Shown here piece after piece: positions 1 through 11,679 of a DNA stretch of 64,000 bases (its first letter is position 1; each line of letters starts with the position of its first letter). The notes beneath the pieces are model-generated. The model did no database searches, was not told the DNA's origin, and saw nothing but the letters and a program-made list of their open reading frames with translations. The stretch spans positions 310,001-374,000 of the forward strand of contig JAHLTZ010000006.1 in NCBI GenBank assembly GCA_025786725.1. The letters run 5' to 3'. The stretch is from Syncephalis fuscata (Eukaryota > Zoopagomycota > Zoopagomycetes > Zoopagales > Piptocephalidaceae). A program made the translations under genes and the position numbers.

Positions 1-113
1 TTAAGTGTAGTGAATAAAATGGCTAGCATAAGTGCTTGGTAGTATCGTGCCAATGAGCTAGATAGCCATTATTATGTTACTCATGATTTATTTGTCTATA
101 TTATTAATTGCGC

Positions 114-1496
114 TTACCGATCTGCTTCACCACTGCGAACATTAAGAAATTTACCAAAGCTTCGTTGCCAAAAATCAAGATCTTTCCAGTCAAATCGTGG
201 CCATCCTCGACCACTTCGTACGCGTACGCCAGTATGTTCAAGTAAATCCAGCGACATAGTTAGTGTCAGTCCCCAAAGTGGTACCTCGGTATCAGGTAGG
301 CGGATCGTTTCAAATCGCACTGCACCAAGTATCCAACAGGTGGATGCATATACAAAGCGTGCTAAACTTGCTAGAACTTTATTAGGCGGGCTGGCGTTGT
401 TCCTGCACGCATAGCTGATGGCGATAGACTCGATGATTTGCGTCGAGATCCGGATGGTCTGGACCCACTACCGCTGCCATTACCCGCTGCTGAAGTAATA
501 AAGCGTGGCAATAGTCGCGGTGCAATCTCTACACGAATAGCATGTGGACGTGGTGTCGACAATAAGTAGTCGATAGAGCACCAGTGCAATGATGCCACTT
601 CTCCAGCAGATAAGGTTGGATCCGGTGTTGTAGGGGTCAGTTGCAGATAAACTATCATTAGATCGTCAGTTGCGTTGTACATCTACATATGTTTATTATA
701 ATCGTACCAAATGGGCATAGAATTAGCAAAAGCCGTCTGCCAAAGCGCGTTGTCACCTCTCGTTCGTCTAACGCACCAACAAATGTAAATCTATGATCAT
801 TTTGATTATTACTATTGATTATACAATTGTAATATACTTACGTATTTGATGTAATATCAAATCCAACCTCTTCTCGCGTTTCCCGTTCGGCAGCCTCTCG
901 GTCAGTTTCCCCACTTTCTCGTTTACCACCCGGAAATGCAATCTATTTGGTGTTAATTGCAGCACATATATTTACACCAATGTTACCTGGCCTGACCAAG
1001 GATCTTGTGGATTCGACGTACGGCGAATAAACAATAGCTCTGCCTTGCCCGATTTAACCCATGGCACTATTATCTATTAGTAAACTGATTACTATTATCA
1101 AGTATCCTATAGCTTACGGTTGAAAAAAGTAGTCAAATCCGTGTTATTAGCAGATGATGGCGACGACAATTCTAGATATGGTTTTGTGGTTAGTATAGCT
1201 ACTTTAACAGCTCTATTTGTTAGAATACACTAACGCCTCTCTAAACTAGTCGATAAACATATATATCCATAACACTCATCTATTGCATATAGATGGTAGC
1301 TCACCTTGAATAGGAATGTCATCGATAGGAATGGTGGGTACAACTCTTAGGATCGCGGCTACACTAGCACGCTTTCGACAAGCAGACGGCGATGGAATAC
1401 GCCATGTGTCGGTGCGTCGCAACGAATGACAGAGCGCATCCAAATGTTCAATAGAGCCTGTTGTTGCAGTGGACGTAGAGGGGCAGAAGTTGCCAT
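114..1496 (-). CDS. Nudix hydrolase (fungal CoA-diphosphatase-like group)
   Basis: A multi-exon gene read right to left. The Nudix box GX5EX7REUXEEXGU is complete at about 866-940 (GGKRESGE, then RETREEVGF), preceded by DPWSGQ across a short intron (about 940-990). Downstream come a FVGALDEREVTTRFG-like block (about 715-785), a TPDPTLSAGEVASLHW block (about 570-625) and a WGLT...DLLE tail (about 240-285), the order seen in fungal Nudix proteins related to CoA pyrophosphatase. The family hydrolyses nucleoside diphosphates linked to other groups, with the box glutamates binding metal; the substrate is not readable here. I chose the ATG at 1494-1496. Reaching the conserved frame needs one-base shifts near 1456 and near 380, and the exon 1/2 junction is unresolved. 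The terminal TAA at 114 overlaps a good donor (CG|GTAAGC), so the gene may continue past the left edge. Confidence 0.8.
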
Positions 1497-2140
1497 GATA
1501 ACTTCGGCAGACCAAGTAGTCAGGACGAAAACACGCGTGCACAACCAATAACAGTTGACTATAAATGAATTACCTGACTAAATGCCTAAATATATAGTTG
1601 TGATGACATATAATAGTAATGAATTAGAAAGATGCTGTCAGCAAACAGAGCTGTAGTACGTGTGTTTACAAGAGATATAACATGAAAGAAATAAGACAAA
1701 TAACTGACTGGGCTACACCTCGTTTAATTAACTGAAATAGCCAATGGAATCGGCAGTGGAAGATCCGATATGGTGGGTAATTGTGCGCCCGATGCAATAC
1801 TATGTTTTGTTTCCTATTAATACTGGTTATTTAGTTGAATCGACTGCACTAGAGGTCTTTATACTTTTTTTATTACTAAATACAATAAAATATATTAATC
1901 ATATTGTAATTTACTAAGAGGATGCAAAAGCACTATATTTTGCATTTATTTATTCATTAATTGTATGTTGAATTTAGTACTGTGTACTGATCGTGTTTGT
2001 GAACATCAGAATATAAATATATGGCTAGTTGGCCGTAAATAAAAATAATCAATTTTGGTCTAATATAACTTGGTTCTATTAAACACGGAGCTAGATGATG
2101 AAAAATATTAAATAATAAAAATCTTTAGTAGTTTATTGTG
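1497..2140. other. Gene-free AT-rich spacer
   Basis: This spacer lies upstream of the Nudix gene. No conserved reading frame, RNA gene or clear repeat was seen. It probably contains the Nudix promoter, but no specific element can be assigned. Confidence 0.5.
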
Positions 2141-2141
2141 A

Positions 2142-3875
2142 TTTGGCGGTCAAATGGCTACATTTGATATATATTCCTACATTTAAACTAAACATTCAAT
2201 TTATTGAATATGCTGATGGCGGTGAATTACATTAAAGTCTAAAATACTCATCATCGTAGATTTATTATCCAATATGCACATATCCAGTATGCATATATAC
2301 TCTATTCATTTATATCATTTCCATCTATTACACACTACTGTATGCTATTTTATAACATAGTGAATACATTCTATTTATTATACAAATTAATACACTCCAC
2401 TCGCTCCACTCGCTACGCTGTATATTCATTATATTGTATGCTATTTATCGTATAGCGCATAAGAGCTATGCAACACCATTGTTGTTTTGATTCTAGATTA
2501 TTATTAAATAAGTGTTTTTTATGTTTTGGTGCTTTTGGCATCGGAAAGGCGCTGTGCATTAACACCATTTGTGCGGGCGCTTGAATGGCCATATTGGTAC
2601 ACTGTACCTTTAGTACTGTAGATTTGACATAGATATTATATACTTTATATTTATAGAGTGTTGTTATATATTGTTATACAGTATACTGGCCACACTACAT
2701 CGATTGGCGTTGTCCATTTTACCCTAGTTTATCTTTAAAGTTGGCCCTTCATTACACTTTTTGCTAATGACCATATTACACAGTCACAGTTGGCATATTG
2801 ATAAAGTTAACAGTAAATTAACGAATATATATACTGCAAATCCGATTGGTTCTGCGTACTCGCATGACAATTCTGGCTATAATAAACCAATAAAATAAAA
2901 TGTCTAAATATTTATTGTTTTTATTTAGGATTGTATATGCATATCATAGCAATATTGGTCAAATATTGGTGAAAATCGTTAAATATAAATATAAATTTGT
3001 TTATTTATCGCTATGATTTGTTTATTATGCTAGTTTGTCGATTGGTGTATAGTATACTGGCTACTGGTTGTCAATCTGGCTTATTCTAGTGCAGTTTGCA
3101 GTCATTGCAGTGATTTCAGCTAATGACCAGTCAGTATGGTCCTTGCAGGTCTTACTCGTATATCAGCTGGGTATTTTGTTTGTTTTACGCCGCGTATGCA
3201 TCGATTGCATTGCCCGGGTTGTTTCTGGCTATTGAGCTATGTAATGGTACGCTTTATTCGTTCTATTTCACTTATATTGGCCTCAATGTACACAGCACGC
3301 CACTACATCACTTCCGTTTTTGTACCACCTTCCTAATATGGAGTATTGCCGTGACTCGGTTTAACATTCAACTCCAGAGCCCGTAGTAATACAGCCACCC
3401 ATTGGGCCATTTCCGGCTGACCTTGCCATTACTGTGGATACGCATTGTTTTGCTTGATCAACACCAAAGCCATTGCTAATTGACAATTGCCGGGTTGTCT
3501 AGCAGACGGTTACAATAATTGATTTGTTAATAATTAGCCTGGTGCAAAAATAAACAGATTTTGGATAGAGGAAAGATGGGTGATCATAGAAAACATAAAA
3601 AGCGGTGTCAAAGTTAAGTGCATATAATGCAATGAGTGGAATGAATAAAGTATATTAAACATATAATAAATAGAATGTGTTTAGTATATTATAGAATGAT
3701 ACATAGTAGTGTGGGACAGAATGGGAATGATATAGGTAAACGGTGGATATATGCATACTGGATAACGAATCTATGATGACAAGTATTTGATGACTGATGT
3801 CACTCACCACCCATCATCATGTTCAATAGATTGGGCGTCATTAGATGTTGGTCATTTGTCCCCTAATCATAATAT
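2142..3875. mobile_element. Element with about 230-bp terminal inverted repeats (element 1)
   Basis: The left arm (about 2142-2400) is an imperfect reverse complement of the right arm (about 3618-3875). Shared blocks include CATCATGTTCAATAG-like, a TATGCATACTGGATAA-like block and ATAATAAATAGAATG-like sequence. The same arm recurs at 7035-7267 (reverse), 9870-10060 (forward), 32215-32355 and 53463-53745. The 1.2 kb interior has no credible transposase; a short frame at 3123-3386 has no recognisable motif. The arrangement fits a non-autonomous DNA element with long TIRs. Exact ends and any target-site duplication could not be fixed by eye. Confidence 0.55.
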
Positions 3876-4234
3876 AATTTAATGATTTAATGGTTTAGTA
3901 AAAATGATTACTCGGTCCCATGTTTAATAAAATAAACGTTTAGTTTGACTGCGCCAATGCTGTCAAACAAGTCAATTGGCACCAATCATAATAATTGTTT
4001 ATTTTTATTACATCAGCACTTGCACCCACACTATAAAAACAGTCTGCCGATCGCATAACACACGATTTACGTCACACCTTCCTCTTTCTCTTCCTCCACA
4101 CTTGACAGCATTCATCCACTAGCCACCTTCCCCACTTGCACTCGCTTCCATAAGTTCGGTATATGCCTTGCTTGCTATGTGTCATTGTTAGTCTATTAGT
4201 ATAAGCATGCTTAGTCTCGGTACTACATACCGCC
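3876..4234. other. Gene-free spacer with pyrimidine-rich stretch
   Basis: No gene seen. The block at about 4068-4112 (CACCTTCCTCTTTCTC and flanks, then ACACTTGACA) resembles one at about 31760-31805, so it may be another dispersed repeat. Confidence 0.4.
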
Positions 4235-4258
4235 CTGCTGTATGGCGCCATACAGCAG
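4235..4258. repeat. Perfect 24-bp palindrome
   Basis: The half-site CTGCTGTATGGC is followed directly by its exact reverse complement, with no spacer. Flanking TACCGC (left) and GCGGTA (right) extend the symmetry. A related CATACAGCAGTGC sequence recurs at about 4550-4562. It could form a cruciform or be the end of a mobile element; no function can be assigned. Confidence 0.8.
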
Positions 4259-4300
4259 TGCTAGCGGTATCGTTTTACCTTGTAGGCAGCTGCTAGTATG

Positions 4301-4505
4301 CTAGCTATTATGAATATATGCTATCAAGCATATACCGTTTTCTTTCTCTTTCTCTTCATCCTCTTCTTCTCTAACCTTCCATTACTCACCGTACTAGCAA
4401 CAGTGTATGCTGGATATATGCTACCAAGCATATACTGTTCCTTTCTCACTCTCTACCTCATCCTTTCCTCTATACCTTCCATTGCTCGCCGTGCTAGCAA
4501 TAGTG
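4301..4505. repeat. Two tandem copies of a ~100-bp pyrimidine-rich unit
   Basis: Both copies start with ATATATGCTA(T/C)CAAGCATATAC, run through a CT-rich tract and end with a CCTTCCATT..TC.CCGT.CTAGCAA block. The copies differ at many positions, so this is an old duplication. Overlapping open frames here (4298-4582, 4407-4691) are compositional. Confidence 0.65.
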
Positions 4506-4774
4506 TGTTTAGCTACGGTAGTAGCATATGGTGGCACTCTGTACTGGCCATACAGCAGTGCCATTATATGCACTGCCTGTAAACACCTGCCAGCATGGTG
4601 TTGCATTGGCAGATCTTCTTCTCTTTCCCTTTTCACTTTAACAAACCACTTACCGGTCCTTCTTTATGATACACTGATTATGCAATGGTAAGTAACTAAC
4701 TTAAATCAGTCACTAACTCTGCATATAATGCTTTAGATTTACAAGCCATCAAGTATCAAGTTCAAGGACAATGG

Positions 4775-6510
4775 TGATTAGTGTGTTAGCGGCCGGCTAC
4801 CAAGCAATATAACAATCAATGTTATATTGATGACTTTAAATTTAGTTCACTAACTTACTAACCTGTATTGATAATTACAAATTTATATCATAAATAAAAA
4901 TCACCAAATTGTTTTAGTGTGCTAGCGGCCGGCTACACAACATTACAACATACTAACTTTATATGTATTGTTTTATATTTAGGTACTTGGACACTAACAC
5001 TAACACTTGTTGATTATTATAGATTTTAGATAGCCGAACACCGACACCAACATCAACATCAACACCAACACAACACCGGCACCAACATCGACACCAACAC
5101 CGGCACCAACATCAACACCGGCACCAACACCAACACCAACACCGACATCAACATCAACACCGGCACCAACACCGACACCAACACAACACCGGCACCAACA
5201 CCGACACCAACATCAACACGGGCACCAACACCAACATCGGCACCAACACAACACCGGCACCAACACCGACACCAACATCAACACGGGCACCAACACAACA
5301 CCGGTACCAACACCAACACCGACACCAACACCGACACCAACACCAACATCAACACCAACACCAACACAACACCAACACCGACACCAACATCAACACCAAC
5401 ACCAACATCAACACCAACACCGGCACCAACATCAACACCAACACCGACACCGACATCAACATCAACACCAACACCAACACCGACACCAACACAACACCGG
5501 CACCAACACCGACACCAACATCAACACGGGCACCAACACCAACATCGGCACCAACACCAACACCAACACCAACACAACACCGGCACCAACATCGACACCA
5601 ACACCGGCACCAACATCAACACCAACATCAACACCGGCACCAACACCAACACCAACACCGACATCAACATCAACACCGGCACCAACATCGGCACCAACAC
5701 CAGTACCAACATCAACACCAACAGCAACATCAGCACCAACACCAACATCAACATCAACACCGGCACCAACATCGGCACCAACATAACACCAACACCGACA
5801 CCAACACAACACCGGCACCAACACCGACACCAACATCAACACCAACACCAACACCAACATCGGCACCAACACCAACACCGACATCAACATCAACACCGGC
5901 ACCAACATCGGCACCAACACCAGTACCAACATCAACACCAACAGCAACATCAGCACCAACACCAACATCAACATCAACACCGGCACCAACATCGGCACCA
6001 ACACCAACACCGACATCAACATCAACACCGGCACCAACATCGGCACCAACACCAGTACCAACATCAACACCAACAGCAACATCAGCACCGACACCAACAT
6101 CAACACCAACATCAGCACCAACACCGACATTAACATCAACACCGGCACCAACATAACACCAACACCGACACCAACACAACACCGGCACCAACATCAACAC
6201 CGGCACCAACACAACACCAACACCGACACCAACACAACACCAGCACCAACATCAACACGGGCACCAACATCAACACGGGCACCAACATCGGCGCCAACAC
6301 CAACACTAACATTATTATTGTTATTTAGATTTTAGATAGCCGGCCACGGACACCTGACGTAAGTATTATTATTATTAATAGCCGGCCGCTAGCACACTAA
6401 AACCAAATACAAAATATTAATTCAGGACAATTGTCTACTAACGTACTAACATTGTATTTATTATTTTAGCATTGTAGGTAGCCGGCCGCTAACACACTAA
6501 TCGCCATTTT
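4775..6510. repeat. Nested inverted repeats enclosing a minisatellite
   Basis: Outer arms at about 4775-4803 and 6478-6510 share TAGTGTGTTAGCGGCCGGCT and its reverse complement with about one mismatch. Inner arms at about 4911-4936 and 6380-6404 share TTTAGTGTGCTAGCGGCCGG and its complement. Left order is outer-inner and right order is inner-outer, so the locus is one large imperfect palindrome around the array at 5036-6310. Each arm carries the GC-rich core CGGCCGGCTA in an AT-rich background. This could be a mobile cassette or a recombination product. Confidence 0.75.
5036..6310. repeat. Minisatellite of hexamer-based units (CACCAA/CACCGG/CATCAA)
   Basis: About 1.27 kb consists of 6-bp steps of the type ACCAAC, ACCGAC, ATCAAC, ACCGGC and ATCGGC, arranged in longer shared blocks such as the repeated segments at about 5640-5760, 5860-5990 and 6000-6110. 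Because 6 is a multiple of 3, all frames stay open for long distances; the resulting V/L/P-, G/A/D- and C/W-rich 'proteins' are artefacts. Strong C/G strand asymmetry is evident. Sequences resembling TTTTAGATAGCCG flank both ends (about 5023 and 6332). Confidence 0.9.
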
Positions 6511-7034
6511 AAATAAGTAAGTAATGTGATACAGCAGTTGTAGCAGTATCTATCATACTTTATATGTGGTGGTATACTGCCACCAATAAACGGTGGTATA
6601 CCATCACAACAATAGCAACAATAGCAACAATAGCAACTTCACAAGTACTTGATGCGATATCATCAAGATTAATTGATACTATTGCTATCAATTAACAGCA
6701 AGATTAAAGTTATATTGGATCAATTAATAATATATTATTTATTACCAATATCAAACTTATTATGTGCTGATATTACCAAACAATATCCAAGCAAAGCATT
6801 AAATAAAAGCACATAGCTACTAAATAAGTAGATGCAAAGGTTTATACTTTTGCATCTCTTAAGCGACAACAATAAATACAATATACTTTATTGTACTCAA
6901 TAATGTTAATTGTAATAATAAATATTATATAATTAGTATATATTGCACATACTAACTAATCATTAAACAATTTAATAAAATGACTTTTACGCTCGTTAAA
7001 TAATTTACTAATCATTATAGTATGATTTGTTATT
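6511..7034. other. Gene-free AT-rich spacer
   Basis: It contains a short inverted repeat around 6567-6605 (GGTGGTATACTGCCACC and a related copy) and four AACAATAGC steps at about 6606-6635. No gene was seen. Confidence 0.5.
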
Positions 7035-10000
7035 AAAATAACTATTTTTAATAACATCTAACCTATTGAACATGACGATGGGTGGTGAGTGACATCAATC
7101 ATCAAATACTCATCAGCATAGATTCGTTATCCAGTACGCATATATCCACCATTTACCTATATCACTCTCAATATGCCCACACTACTATATATTATTCTAT
7201 GATATACTAAACATATTCTGTTTATTATATGCTACAATATACTTCGTTCAGTCCACTTATTGCATTATGTGGGTTATAGTTTCAACAGCGCTATTTATAC
7301 TTGTCTATTGTGCATTTATTCTACTTTATATTAACCTATTGTATAGTACCAACACGTTATTTGAAACTGTTATTTATTTAATACTAGTTTGGTTACTAAT
7401 AAATTTAAATTATTACGTTTATTTGTTCATGCATATATGTAACATGCAATCATTTGATAAACAAATTAGTTAATGCAAATTGACTATAGCTTTGATGCTA
7501 GTAGGGCAGATCAATGAATATTTACATTAATAACAAGTTCAAGCGAAATAGGAACATGATGTATTAATAAGTATGCAAATAAAAAAAAGCTAAAGATAAA
7601 ACAGCGTAAACAGCAACAACATAGTACTGTAATGATGATATATGCGTACTAAATAATAAATATACAATAATAAATATTTAAAAAATTAATACTATTTAGC
7701 ATTCAGTTTCATGTTTAATAAAGCAGATATGTAGTTAGTTGCATGAAAAATACTTAGCGCAAATGCTGGCACATAATGCTTAGCACAAATGCTGGCACAT
7801 AATGCTTAGCGCAAATGCTGGCACATAATGCTTAGCGCAAATGCTGGCACATAATGCTTAGCACAAATGCTGGCACATAATGCTTAGCGCAAATGCTGGC
7901 ACATAATGCTTAGCACAAATGCTGGCACATAATGCTTAGCGCAAATGCTGGCACATAATGCTTAGCGCAAATGCTGACACATAATGCTTAGCACAAATGC
8001 TGGCACATAATGCTTAGCGCAAATGCTGGCACATAATGCTTAGCACAAATGCTGGCACATAATGCTTAGCGCAAATGCTGGCACATAATGCTTAGCACAA
8101 ATGCTGGCACATAATGCTTAGCGCAAATGCTGGCACATAATGCTTAGCACAAATGCTGGCACATAATGCTTAGCGCAAATGCTGGCACATAATGCTTAGC
8201 GCAAATGCTGGCACATAATGCTTAGCGCAAATGCTGGCACATAATGCTTAGCGCAAATGCTGGCACATAATGCTTAGCGCAAATGCTGGCACATAATGCT
8301 TAGCGCAAATGCTGGCACATAATGCTTAGCGCAAATGCTGGCACATAATGCTTAGCGCAAATGCTGGCACATAATGCTTAGCGCAAATGCTGGCACATAA
8401 TGCTTAGCGCAAATGCTGGCACATAATGCTTAGCGCAAATGCTGGCACATAATGCTTAGCGCAAATGCTGGCACATAATGCTTAGCGCAAATGCTGGCAC
8501 ATAATGCTTAGCGCAAATGCTGGCACATAATGCTTAGCGCAAATGCTGGCACATAATGCTTAGCGCAAATGCTGGCACATAATGCTTAGCACAAATGCTG
8601 GCACATAATGCTTAGCACAAATGCTGGCACATAATGCTTAGCGCAAATGCTGGCACATAATGCTTAGCGCAAATGCTGGCACATAATGCTTAGCGCAAAT
8701 GCTGACACATAATGCTTAGCGCAAATGCTGGCACATAATGCTTAGCGCAAATGCTGGCACATAATGCTTAGCGCAAATGCTGGCACATAATGCTTAGCGC
8801 AAATGCTGGCACATAATGCTTAGCGCAAATGCTGGCACATAATGCTTAGCGCAAATGCTGGCACATAATGCTTAGCGCAAATGCTGGCACATAATGCTTA
8901 GCGCAAATGCTGGCACATAATGCTTAGCGCAAATGCTGGCACATAATGCTTAGCGCAAATGCTGGCACATAATGCTTAGCGCAAATGCTGCACATAATGC
9001 TTAGCGCAAATGCTGGCACATAATGCTTAGCGCAAATGCTGGCACATAATGCTTAGCGCAAATGCTGGCACATAATGCTTAGCGCAAATGCTGGCACATA
9101 ATGCTTAGCGCAAATGCTGGCACATAATGCTTAGCGCAAATGCTGCACATAATGCTTAGCACAAATGCTGGCACATAATGCTTAGCGCAAATGCTGGCAC
9201 ATAATGCTTAGCGCAAATGCTGGCACATAATGCTTAGCGCAAATGCTGGCACATAATGCTTAGCGCAAATGCTGGCACATAATGCTTAGCGCAAATGCTG
9301 GCACATAATGCTTAGCGCAAATGCTGGCACATAATGCTTAGCGCAAATGCTGGCACATAATGCTTAGCGCAAATGCTGGCACATAATGCTTAGCACAAAT
9401 GCTGGCACATAATGCTTAGCGCAAATGCTGACACATAATGCTTAGCACAAATGCTGGCACATAATGCTTAGCGCAAATGCTGACACATAATGCTTAGCGC
9501 AAATGCTCATTTTTCTCATTACGTTATATGCACTATAACCTCAACACCACTTATCATAATTTTTCCTTATATGTTTATTCTATTATACATCATTTTATAC
9601 TTGCCTAACCTCCCTTTATTTAATGCTATTTTTATTTTTGTTCTAGCTTTATTATTAATAAATTTCAACTAATGTCGGCCATCTGCTCATGCATATATGC
9701 TCAATAACTTTAACATAGCTAATTATCACTCTGTATTGCATATTATTTATAATATATATTGTTTTATTGTTTAATAACTATTGGCTATTTATTGCAACTG
9801 TTCTTTTTGTTTTAACTCTATTATTAATAAATCCCAACGTACTGGGCGCATTGAACTATATATAAAACTCATAGCAAATATAATATGTCTAGTATATCAT
9901 AGAATGGAAATGATATAGGTAAATAGAGTATATGCATATTGATAATAAATCTACGATAATGCGTATTTGATGATTGGTGTCACTCACTACCCATCATCAT

Positions 10001-10060
10001 GTTCAATAGGTTGGATGTTAATAAGTTTTGCCATTTGATTACCAAATTGCAATGAATTAT
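7035..10060. mobile_element. Element with terminal inverted repeats (element 2) holding a 26-bp array
   Basis: The left arm 7035-7267 (reverse) and right arm about 9870-10060 (forward) belong to the same TIR family as the element at 2142-3875. Between them lie two short related stretches predicting hydrophobic peptides (7267-7473 and 9490-9672, both ending near LLINxN), with the 26-bp array in between. A third degenerate copy of the hydrophobic stretch follows at about 9700-9840. No transposase motif was seen. The array may have expanded inside an older element. Confidence 0.5.
7752..9507. repeat. 26-bp minisatellite, about 67 copies
   Basis: The unit is AATGCTTAGCGCA followed by AATGCTGGCACAT. 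These 13-bp halves share AATGCT and, with one gap, GC(G/A)CA, so the unit probably arose from a 13-bp ancestor. The main variants are AGCGCA versus AGCACA, and GCTGG versus GCTGA. Two units near 8990 and 9145 lack one base. GCAC variants are frequent at both ends, while the centre is nearly uniform for GCGC, as expected from recent central expansion. The true length could differ if assembly collapsed copies. Confidence 0.95.
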
Positions 10061-11126
10061 TAATAAATTGTTTATAAAAAAACTGCTTATTAAATGTGAA
10101 ATAATGCAAGTAAATCATTATCATGTTGCTATATGGCAGCCGTGTTTTTCTAGCAGCAGTTACCGATCAAATTTAATAATCCTATAATGGAAAATATTTA
10201 ATAAAATATAAGCAATGTGCTATTATTTTCTTAACTATAAAATGAAGGTAAGACAATAACAAAATAATAAATAAATAAGTGGTATAAGTGTGATGATTAT
10301 ACGATATTTTTTATTGTTTATATTTTAAAATCATTTTACTAAATGTAGAAGTTATTGCTTTATATGCAGACCTATATTCGAGAGCGTAAGCGACAGTATA
10401 AGCATATACATCGACCATAAATATACAGAATAAAGCCAAAGCATTTAATTTTATATTACTAAAAATATACGAATTTTTTTTAAAGTTTGAGACTATAGTC
10501 AGGTATTTAGTTATAAATAAACAAATGAACCCAAAAGGCCATTGAATCGAACGTGCAACTCACATTAAGTCATGTCAACAATAGCGATTATTTTAAAGAT
10601 ATTATTATTATTATATGATGTAGGCAGAGAATATCACATGAAACGCATTATAAATAAGATATTACTAAATATACAGCTTTGCAATGAGTTATATATGGAC
10701 TGACACTTGCACATTAAGACCAGAGCCGGTAGATATGCTATGCATTGCCATAACCCGTTCAGAGCCGGTTGTGTTTAATAGATTTGATTTATGTGTATAA
10801 CTCAGTGTATATACACTGTGGTGTATACAGTACAATTGATTTACGTGATGTTACAATGGAACAGTCGGCTGAATCTGTGCTTGGGTACAGTATTTTATTA
10901 GTAAAACTACATATATTCAACATTTAACAGTCGACATTGATAATCAACTAAAATACTGATTGTATACGCAACAAGTAATATTACATTGTGTTAAAAATGC
11001 ATTTTTTGTTCTTTAGGCAATAGCCATAGTTACAAGTTGAATGGATGTGTGAGTCAATCAGTATATTTTGATAAGAAATTGCAACTAGCCTATGCATAGT
11101 AGTGCATATTTGTAAAGGATACAAGT
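10061..11126. other. Gene-free AT-rich spacer
   Basis: No conserved frame or RNA gene was seen. AGAGCCGGT occurs twice at about 10722 and 10761. Nothing else stands out. Confidence 0.5.
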
Positions 11127-11402
11127 TCAATGTACTAGTGTTGTTTTTGCTTCGGCGTTAAGCGTTGTTCGGAATGCATGTGGATATTGTGGGCTGTATT
11201 TGTCGGTGAAAGCAACAGCAAAGACGTAGTGTGCATCGTCACTATTTCCGCAACTAATAGATTTAGTTTGCGCCACATGGTCGAATTGAGTTACACAATA
11301 CAAGGTAATAGGTAAGTTTCTACCAAAGACGTAATGAATCTGTAATATTGCCACATCGTCTGTGTAATTACCGAACAAATTGAAATAAAGGCTGGGAAGC
11401 AT
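11127..11402 (-). CDS. Hypothetical 91-residue protein
   Basis: An ATG-initiated frame of 91 codons, less AT-rich than its surroundings and with mixed amino-acid composition (several Asp, Tyr, His and two Cys), which argues mildly for coding. It has no signal peptide or membrane segment and I recognise no family. It is divergent from the secreted-protein gene starting at 11680, with 277 bp between them that could be a shared promoter. It could equally be one exon of a larger gene or a chance frame. Confidence 0.3.
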   Translation of the reverse strand: MLPSLYFNLFGNYTDDVAILQIHYVFGRNLPITLYCVTQFDHVAQTKSISCGNSDDAHYVFAVAFTDKYSPQYPHAFRTTLNAEAKTTLVH

Positions 11403-11679
11403 GATATTACATTATCGATATGTTGGTATATGTATGCATCAAGCCACCATGTGAATGTATTGTTATTATTGGTTTACATCGCACATCAATGGTATTGTTT
11501 ATACAACGTAGTATTTCATATATCAGCATAATCCTAGACTTAAATAGTTTATACAATACACACAAATAACTAGCAATATCATCACACTCTAATTTCTGGA
11601 AAATACCTACTACTATCTATTTTATACTAAATATTATATTGTCTATTCTACTTGTTTGCTTTAACAAATCAATATTACC

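Noticed and set aside
3123-3386. 87-codon plus-strand frame
   Set aside because: No motif, an overlapping second frame of similar length, and it lies inside a repeat element.
5462-6212. Long reverse-strand frames (up to 230 codons) rich in Val/Leu, Gly/Asp or Cys/Trp
   Set aside because: They arise from a six-base repeat that keeps several frames open at once and are not genes.
7267-7473. Hydrophobic 68-codon frame, with a related one at 9490-9672
   Set aside because: AT-rich sequence of this type gives Ile/Leu/Tyr-rich frames by chance; their similarity is explained by repeat duplication.
7752-9507. Regular 26-bp repeats as a CRISPR array
   Set aside because: The units are directly tandem with no spacers, and the context is eukaryotic.
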